Shown: positions 7,166-10,575 of the stretch, in pieces
Position numbering within the stretch: the stretch's first letter is position 1
Layout: each line of letters starts with the position of its first letter
Assembly (NCBI GenBank): GCA_018665505.1
Contig: JABJCS010000504.1
Coordinates: 1 to 10,575, forward strand
Source of the DNA: Alphaproteobacteria bacterium
GTDB taxonomy: Bacteria; Pseudomonadota; Alphaproteobacteria; UBA8366
Length of the DNA: 10,575 nt
Direction of reading: 5' to 3'
Program-made: the position numbers and the translations under genes
Notes under the pieces: generated by a model
Told to the model about the DNA's origin: nothing
Seen by the model: the letters and a program-made list of their open reading frames with translations, nothing else
Database searches by the model: none

Positions 7166-7768
7166 TTAACGGTTCGCCTTTTCGACCATGCGTTCGATTT
7201 CCTTTTTCACCAATTCGTCGACCAACTCAGGCAAGTTCTGATCCAGCCATTCCCGCAGTAACGGCCGCAATAACTCTTGGACAAGTTCTTCAACGGTCCT
7301 GCCCTGACCTAACTGCATGCGCCCCGCAATAATACCGGCCAGTTGGCCGAAGGCGTCAACACCTGCCTGTTGCGTCGGGTCCGAGACGATATGACGTACC
7401 GGTTCCATAACCGGTTCCGGTTCTGGTTCCGGCTCAAGCTCTAATTCTTCTTCCTCATCGTCCTCGAGCAATTCCAGCTCGATTTCCTCATGATCTTCTT
7501 CGAGAAGTTCTAGATCGCCTTCGTCATCTTCGTCAATAAGCTCAAAATCAGATTCTTCCTCGAGCTCCATTTCTTCTTCTTCGGGCTCAGGTTCTGGTTC
7601 CGGCTCAGGTTCTGGTTCCGGCTCAGGTTCCTCCATGGCGATTTCCATCGCCGCGGCAGGAGCTGCTTCCTGCTCGGGTTCCTGATCCTCATCTTCGGAA
7701 ATAATCTTACGAATGGAGGCGAGAATCTCCTCCATCGAAGGTTCTTGTTGGCCGTCTTCCTCGCTCAT
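7166..7768 (-). CDS. popZ: Cell-pole organizing protein PopZ (DUF2497 family)
   Basis: This 200-residue protein has the three-part PopZ layout. The N-terminal client-binding helix EPSMEEILASIRKIISED (9-26) is almost a family signature. A long disordered, acidic Glu/Pro linker follows (about 27-124). The C-terminal helices for oligomerisation are roughly 134-150 and 158-198, including RTVEELVQELLRPLLREWL. In Caulobacter PopZ forms a polar matrix that anchors the chromosome ParB/parS complex and recruits cell-cycle regulators; the same role is likely here. The linker is low in complexity, with Glu-Pro runs at about 47-62 and 112-119, and is longer than the roughly 80-residue linker of the Caulobacter protein. 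The ATG at 7768 has AAGG 7 bases upstream. It lies 87 bases downstream of the tolC-like gene, as in other alphaproteobacteria, and is convergent with the crotonase gene. Confidence 0.93.
   Translation of the reverse strand: MSEEDGQQEPSMEEILASIRKIISEDEDQEPEQEAAPAAAMEIAMEEPEPEPEPEPEPEPEPEEEEMELEEESDFELIDEDDEGDLELLEEDHEEIELELLEDDEEEELELEPEPEPEPVMEPVRHIVSDPTQQAGVDAFGQLAGIIAGRMQLGQGRTVEELVQELLRPLLREWLDQNLPELVDELVKKEIERMVEKANR
7584..7630 (-). repeat. 18-base tandem repeat in the popZ linker
   Basis: The unit ggctcaggttctggttcc (plus strand) occurs at 7584-7601 and 7602-7619, with an 11-base partial copy at 7620-7630. Read on the minus strand it encodes Glu-Pro pairs. A diverged related stretch at about 7411-7434 encodes the second Glu-Pro run. 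The period keeps the frame, so copy number can change without breaking the gene. Confidence 0.85.
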
Positions 7769-7855
7769 AGCCTAACCTTCATATCAATAAACACAAAGCG
7801 GCACCCCCAAGTTATAGGTACCAAATACTGTAACTACATCGCACAAGGAAGGTTA

Positions 7856-9208
7856 TTATTTACCAAAACCATAAATCTTGTCACGAACTTTATTATAATG
7901 TTCAGTCTCGTTATAATAATCGACGTCGAGATTGTATTCTTTAGCGGTCAGTTTTCCGACCGCCGCAGCCAATTCTGTCGCCGCTACAAACTCATCCCGT
8001 TCGGCCCGTACCAAGTTAACCTGAGCGTCCAGCAGCTCCTGCTCCGCATCGAGAACGTCCAATACAGTCCGCGAGCCAACATTCGCTTCTTGGCGGACGC
8101 CTTCCAACGCGATCTCGCTGGATTCGATTTCAATCTTAAAGGCTTCAATCCGCGCTCGGGATGTTTGTAGATCTTCCCAAGCTGTTCTTGAGGTTTCGAT
8201 TGCCGCGCGTTGTTCATCCAAATATTCGAGGCGCCGCTGAGCCGCGCGCTGCTTAGCCTCGCGAACCCGGGATGAGACCGCGCCCTGTTGGTAGAGCGGG
8301 ATTGTTAATGTCGCCAGAATTTGAGCAGATTCATTCGTGGAGCCAGCGGAAGACTGATCCGCCGACTTTCTGAGCGTACCCTCAAGATTCACTTCTGGAA
8401 GTAGCTCGCCGGTGACCTTTCTGACATTCTTTTGCGCCGCCTTTTCGACAAAAAGAGCAGAAACAACATTAGGGCTCTTTTTCGAAGCCTCGCTAATGGC
8501 GGTCTCAAGCGCTTCCGGTAATTCGTATTTTAGATCTGGCGACTTCAAATCAGCGGGCGGCATTCCTATAACACGTTCGAATACTGTCCTCGCATTCTCA
8601 AGATCACCTTCCGCCTGAATTCTATCCGCTTTCGCCCGCGCCAGCCGCGCTTCGGCCTGGGAAACGTCAGTTCGCGTTACTTCACCCACCGAAAACCTGT
8701 CGGTAGTCGCTTCCAGCTGTCGCAATAGGACTTTTTCGTTGTTGATTTGCAGTTCCACGACAGCTTGGTCGCGGACGACATTTATATAAGCCGTGGCGGC
8801 ATCCAAGAGAACGCCCTGCTCGACATCTGTTAACTCGGCGCGCTGCGCTTGAATCTCAAATTCGCGCTGCTCCGTTTCCGCGACCGTTTGTCCACCACGA
8901 TATAGGCTTTGCTCAACCGAAATTTCACCCGATTTCGGTTTGCGTAATCCGCGAGACCCGAAAAACCCGCTGGCGCTTTCGACCCGATTAAAGCCCGCGC
9001 TCGTACTGAACTCCACGTTCGGTCGCCAATTCGAGATCGCCTGGTTGACGCTCTCGTCTGTCGCCCGCAACTCTGCACGAGCCGCCTGCAAACCTGGATT
9101 TGTAAGATACGCATTTGACAGCGCTTCCTCGATCGTCTGCGCATTTACCGATATGGAAAAGACGCCGCAGGTAACAGCTATCGTTGCGACACTGACAATT
9201 CTTTTCAT
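7856..9208 (-). CDS. tolC: TolC-family outer membrane channel protein
   Basis: This protein has 450 residues from the chosen ATG at 9208. It begins with a clear Sec signal peptide: MKR, a hydrophobic core IVSVATIAVTCGVFSI, and probable cleavage after VNA (23), giving QTIEEAL. Two tandem outer-membrane efflux repeats follow. The first begins LSNAYLTNPGL and contains SLYRGGQT; the second contains IPLYQQGAVSSRV and long Ala/Glu/Arg-rich coiled-coil helices up to GSRTVLDVLDAEQELLDA. TolC trimers form an outer-membrane barrel and periplasmic tunnel serving type I secretion and RND or ABC efflux. In-frame codons extend upstream to 9301, but those residues would precede the signal peptide and are unlikely. 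No strong ribosome binding site precedes 9208. It sits between the PIMT-like gene (195 bases) and popZ (87 bases), a recurring alphaproteobacterial order. The transported substrate is not indicated. Confidence 0.9.
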   Translation of the reverse strand: MKRIVSVATIAVTCGVFSISVNAQTIEEALSNAYLTNPGLQAARAELRATDESVNQAISNWRPNVEFSTSAGFNRVESASGFFGSRGLRKPKSGEISVEQSLYRGGQTVAETEQREFEIQAQRAELTDVEQGVLLDAATAYINVVRDQAVVELQINNEKVLLRQLEATTDRFSVGEVTRTDVSQAEARLARAKADRIQAEGDLENARTVFERVIGMPPADLKSPDLKYELPEALETAISEASKKSPNVVSALFVEKAAQKNVRKVTGELLPEVNLEGTLRKSADQSSAGSTNESAQILATLTIPLYQQGAVSSRVREAKQRAAQRRLEYLDEQRAAIETSRTAWEDLQTSRARIEAFKIEIESSEIALEGVRQEANVGSRTVLDVLDAEQELLDAQVNLVRAERDEFVAATELAAAVGKLTAKEYNLDVDYYNETEHYNKVRDKIYGFGK

Positions 9209-9299
9209 TTCAAATGAAAACTTATTCTTGTCGAACTCCCTGTCTGTTTTCACTTCCTGGATCACCATCACGCCGCCGACATCCTTATTTATCGCCAAC

Positions 9300-9330
9300 A
9301 ACCCGCACGGACATCAGTTGCGCACGGGTT
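9300..9330 (-). other. Stem-loop in the leader between the PIMT-like gene and tolC
   Basis: The arms 9330-9321 and 9309-9300 form a 10-base-pair stem around an 11-base loop in minus-strand RNA, with two G-U pairs. On the plus strand the same positions would be C-A mismatches, so the structure fits a transcript of tolC. No run of T follows, so it is not a standard terminator. It may be an mRNA stabiliser or a leaky attenuator about 90 bases before the start codon. Confidence 0.35.
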
Positions 9331-9403
9331 ATTCAAGTAACGGCTTTCAAATTCAAGCCAATTCCTCACAATTAAATACACAACATGTAGCAACATGAAA
9401 GAA

Positions 9404-10057
9404 TTAAAATACAAATTCTTGTTTTTTATCGAAGTCAGAGAGCTTTCCGACGTTAATGTCGAAGATTCCACGGCTCGAAACATTACCGGATAGTTTAACA
9501 TAGAGTGTCGCACACCCGATTCCATTCCCCGAGTCGACAATTGCGACCAATCTCCCGCCATCCGCCAATTGATCAAAAATGGCATTTGGAATCTCAGAAA
9601 CCATACCGTCGATAAAGATTACATTGTAGGGGCTCTCGGTTTCCCACCCCCGGGTCAGCGGGCCTTCCACCACAACCGCATTATCAAGGTTAAGCTCCGA
9701 AAACAGCGTCCCTGCTTTTTCAACACACGCCTTATTACTCTCAAGTGCGATGACCGAAGACGCGAGATTTGCCATCACAGCAACGGAATAACCAGTGCTG
9801 GCACCAATACAGAGTACTTCATCATTCGATTTGATGCCCGCTTCTTGGATCAGACGTCCTGAGGCCATAGCAGCCATCAAGCAGCGACCTTCGCCACACG
9901 GTATGTCCATATCAGCATAGGCCATCTCTTCACGCTCGCGCGGCACGAACCTTTCTCGCGGCAGTGTCGACATCGCCTCGAGAATCCGACTATCGGTAAT
10001 CTTGTTCGTGCGAAGTTGGCATTCGATCATATTTTCGCGCGCGTCACCGAAATCCAT
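9404..10057 (-). CDS. Protein-L-isoaspartate O-methyltransferase-like protein (PIMT family, atypical)
   Basis: This protein has 217 residues from the ATG at 10057, chosen because GGGAG lies 10 bases upstream; the longer form to 10099 starts with TTG and lacks such a site. PIMT features are NMIECQLRTNKITD (9-22), PRERFVP (33-39), motif I VLCIGASTGYSVAVMA (81-96), the acidic residue of IALES (E106) and the late motif DQLADGGRLVAIV. Genuine PIMTs methylate damaged isoaspartyl residues and carry a TISQP loop for the substrate. Here that stretch reads GEGRCLMAAMASGRL (55-69), so the repair activity is doubtful. It heads the tolC-popZ cluster, as in other alphaproteobacteria, where such divergent homologues are often annotated pcm. 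It is cytoplasmic, with no signal peptide. Family is confident; function is open. Confidence 0.87.
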   Translation of the reverse strand: MDFGDARENMIECQLRTNKITDSRILEAMSTLPRERFVPREREEMAYADMDIPCGEGRCLMAAMASGRLIQEAGIKSNDEVLCIGASTGYSVAVMANLASSVIALESNKACVEKAGTLFSELNLDNAVVVEGPLTRGWETESPYNVIFIDGMVSEIPNAIFDQLADGGRLVAIVDSGNGIGCATLYVKLSGNVSSRGIFDINVGKLSDFDKKQEFVF

Positions 10058-10067
10058 CTTCACTTTT

Positions 10068-10072
10068 CTCCC
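10068..10072 (-). promoter_or_regulatory. Ribosome binding site of the PIMT-like gene
   Basis: GGGAG on the minus strand lies 10 bases before the ATG at 10057 and decides that start over the upstream TTG at 10099. Confidence 0.65.
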
Positions 10073-10114
10073 GTGAAATTCGTCTTGGAGGCCACCCAAA
10101 AAGGTATCTCATAC

Positions 10115-10143
10115 GTTATATATCGGTCCTCTATCGAACACAA
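10115..10143 (-). promoter_or_regulatory. Candidate promoter of the PIMT-tolC-popZ cluster
   Basis: On the minus strand TTGTGT (10143-10138) and TATAAC (10120-10115) are separated by 17 bases. The -10 box has one mismatch and the -35 box three. Transcription would begin about 50 bases before the PIMT start. It lies back to back with the tRNA promoter, with 23 bases between the two -35 boxes. Confidence 0.42.
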
Positions 10144-10166
10144 TCGGACTCACCCCACCACTTTGC

Positions 10167-10195
10167 TTGACCCTGCTCGAAACCCCGCTTATACC
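10167..10195 (+). promoter_or_regulatory. Promoter of the tRNA-Cys gene
   Basis: TTGACC (10167-10172) and TATACC (10190-10195) have the ideal 17-base spacing, and each box has one or two mismatches to the consensus. The GC-rich stretch after the -10 box is typical of stable-RNA promoters. The predicted start is about 30 bases before the tRNA. Confidence 0.7.
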
Positions 10196-10231
10196 ACGCG
10201 TCTCCGCGCATTGCGGCGCCGTCCGCACCGA

Positions 10232-10305
10232 GGTCCGGTGGCAGAGTGGTTATGCGGAGGACTGCAAATCCTTATACGTCGGTTCGATTCCGGCCCGGAC
10301 CTCCA
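10232..10305 (+). tRNA. tRNA-Cys (anticodon GCA)
   Basis: A complete cloverleaf of 74 bases including an encoded CCA (10303-10305). The acceptor stem pairs GGTCCGG (10232-10238) with CCGGACC (10295-10301), all seven pairs. The anticodon stem GAGGA/TCCTT flanks the loop CTGCAAA, with anticodon GCA at 10264-10266. The T stem GTCGG/CCGGC encloses TTCGATT, with one G-U pair. The discriminator base is T at 10302 (U73), the expected identity base for cysteine. It has its own promoter upstream and stands alone; no other tRNA follows. I see no hairpin-plus-T-run terminator directly after it. Confidence 0.97.
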
Positions 10306-10345
10306 ACAATCAATTTAAATCAATTAGTTACTTATCATCGTTTTA

Positions 10346-10366
10346 GCAGTCCACCATTTGGGCTGC
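10346..10366 (+). other. Small stem-loop downstream of tRNA-Cys
   Basis: GCAGTCC (10346-10352) pairs with GGGCTGC (10360-10366) across a 7-base loop, with one G-U pair in plus-strand RNA. No T run follows, so it is not a canonical terminator. It could mark the end of tRNA readthrough or be chance. Confidence 0.25.
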
Positions 10367-10393
10367 ATTGAAACTAGATTTCGCCCACAAATC

Positions 10394-10420
10394 AGGCGGG
10401 GCATGGGGTGTGGTGGGGGC
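10394..10420 (+). other. G-rich block in intergenic DNA
   Basis: Three runs of four or five G (10398-10401, 10405-10408, 10415-10419) and two GG pairs fall within 27 bases of otherwise non-coding DNA. The pattern could fold a two-tier G-quadruplex, or its last run could pair with TCGCCC at 10381-10386. No known RNA family is recognised. Confidence 0.25.
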
Positions 10421-10504
10421 GAGATCGAGCCGCGCTTCTGTGCCTATGGTCCTCACTGCAATAGTCTATATTATTTTTTGAATATTTCTTAGGAGACCAA
10501 GCTA

Positions 10505-10575
10505 ACGCAAAAGCGTCCTGGCGATGCGAAATCCATTAATGCTGAACCAATCTGGGATGCGACATCCGACGGGAC
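10505..10575 (+). CDS. Possible 5' end of an unrecognised gene, ACG start (partial)
   Basis: AGGAG at 10491-10495 lies 9 bases before an ACG at 10505, and the frame from there (TQKRPGDAKSINAEPIWDAT and onward) stays open to the window edge. A stop closes this frame at 10490, and no ATG, GTG or TTG lies between, so ACG would have to serve as the start. The rival is an ATG at 10524 in another frame, which has no ribosome binding site. I do not recognise the peptide. The call rests on the well-spaced Shine-Dalgarno sequence and on the right edge being otherwise unexplained. Confidence 0.3.

Noticed and set aside
9209..9301. N-terminal extension of the TolC-family protein
   Set aside because: It would place 31 polar residues before a well-formed signal peptide; the ATG at 9208 is more likely.
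9399..9420. AAGAATT/AATTCTT stem followed by T residues on the plus strand, terminator-like
   Set aside because: The stem is almost wholly A-T, lies over the stop of the PIMT-like gene, and no plus-strand gene needs a terminator there.
10232..10320. tRNA-Cys as an integration site of a mobile element
   Set aside because: No second copy of the tRNA 3' end, no integrase and no phage genes are visible in the window.
10308..10325. AATCAATT direct repeat after the tRNA
   Set aside because: Two short AT-rich copies in AT-rich DNA are readily explained by chance.

Overview
The window looks like an alphaproteobacterial chromosome of moderate GC content. The best evidence is the minus-strand order PIMT-like methyltransferase, TolC-family outer membrane protein, PopZ. 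That order is familiar from alphaproteobacteria, and PopZ is an alphaproteobacterial cell-pole protein. I see no transposase, integrase, phage gene or CRISPR array. Genus cannot be decided from this sequence.

Left part (1-3219, minus strand): a tightly packed operon read right to left. It encodes a class I SAM methyltransferase, a Gfo/Idh/MocA oxidoreductase, a CMP-sugar cytidylyltransferase of the NeuA type, and a NeuB-family PEP-condensing synthase that runs off the left edge. The first two junctions are 4-base ATGA overlaps and the third is a 5-base gap. This looks like part of a pathway that makes and CMP-activates a nonulosonic (sialic-like) acid for a surface glycan, with an oxidoreductase and a methyltransferase as tailoring or precursor enzymes.

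Centre (3220-7130): a 336-base divergent intergenic region with a candidate minus-strand promoter and a 20-base imperfect palindrome. It is followed on the plus strand by a full-length IlvD/EDD-family dehydratase with a strong ribosome binding site. That gene ends in a 4-base convergent overlap with a second SAM methyltransferase on the minus strand. A short divergent gap then leads to a plus-strand enoyl-CoA hydratase/isomerase-family gene that keeps only one of the two usual catalytic glutamates.

Right part (7166-10305): popZ (minus), with an acidic Glu/Pro linker encoded by an 18-base tandem repeat; a TolC-family gene (minus) with a signal peptide and a possible leader hairpin; and a PIMT-like gene (minus) lacking the family's TISQP substrate motif. 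A back-to-back promoter region separates PIMT from a tRNA-Cys(GCA) gene on the plus strand, which has a good sigma-70-type promoter. The valS gene that often follows popZ in this synteny is absent.

The last 270 bases hold a G-rich intergenic block and, at the edge, a ribosome binding site leading into an open frame with no ATG, GTG or TTG at the right distance. This is possibly the start of a gene with an ACG start codon.

The most interesting candidate is the left operon together with its divergent IlvD/EDD dehydratase. NeuB-type synthases and IlvD/EDD sugar-acid dehydratases both produce 2-keto-3-deoxy acids, the class of sugars that NeuA-type enzymes activate. A shared pathway is an inference.
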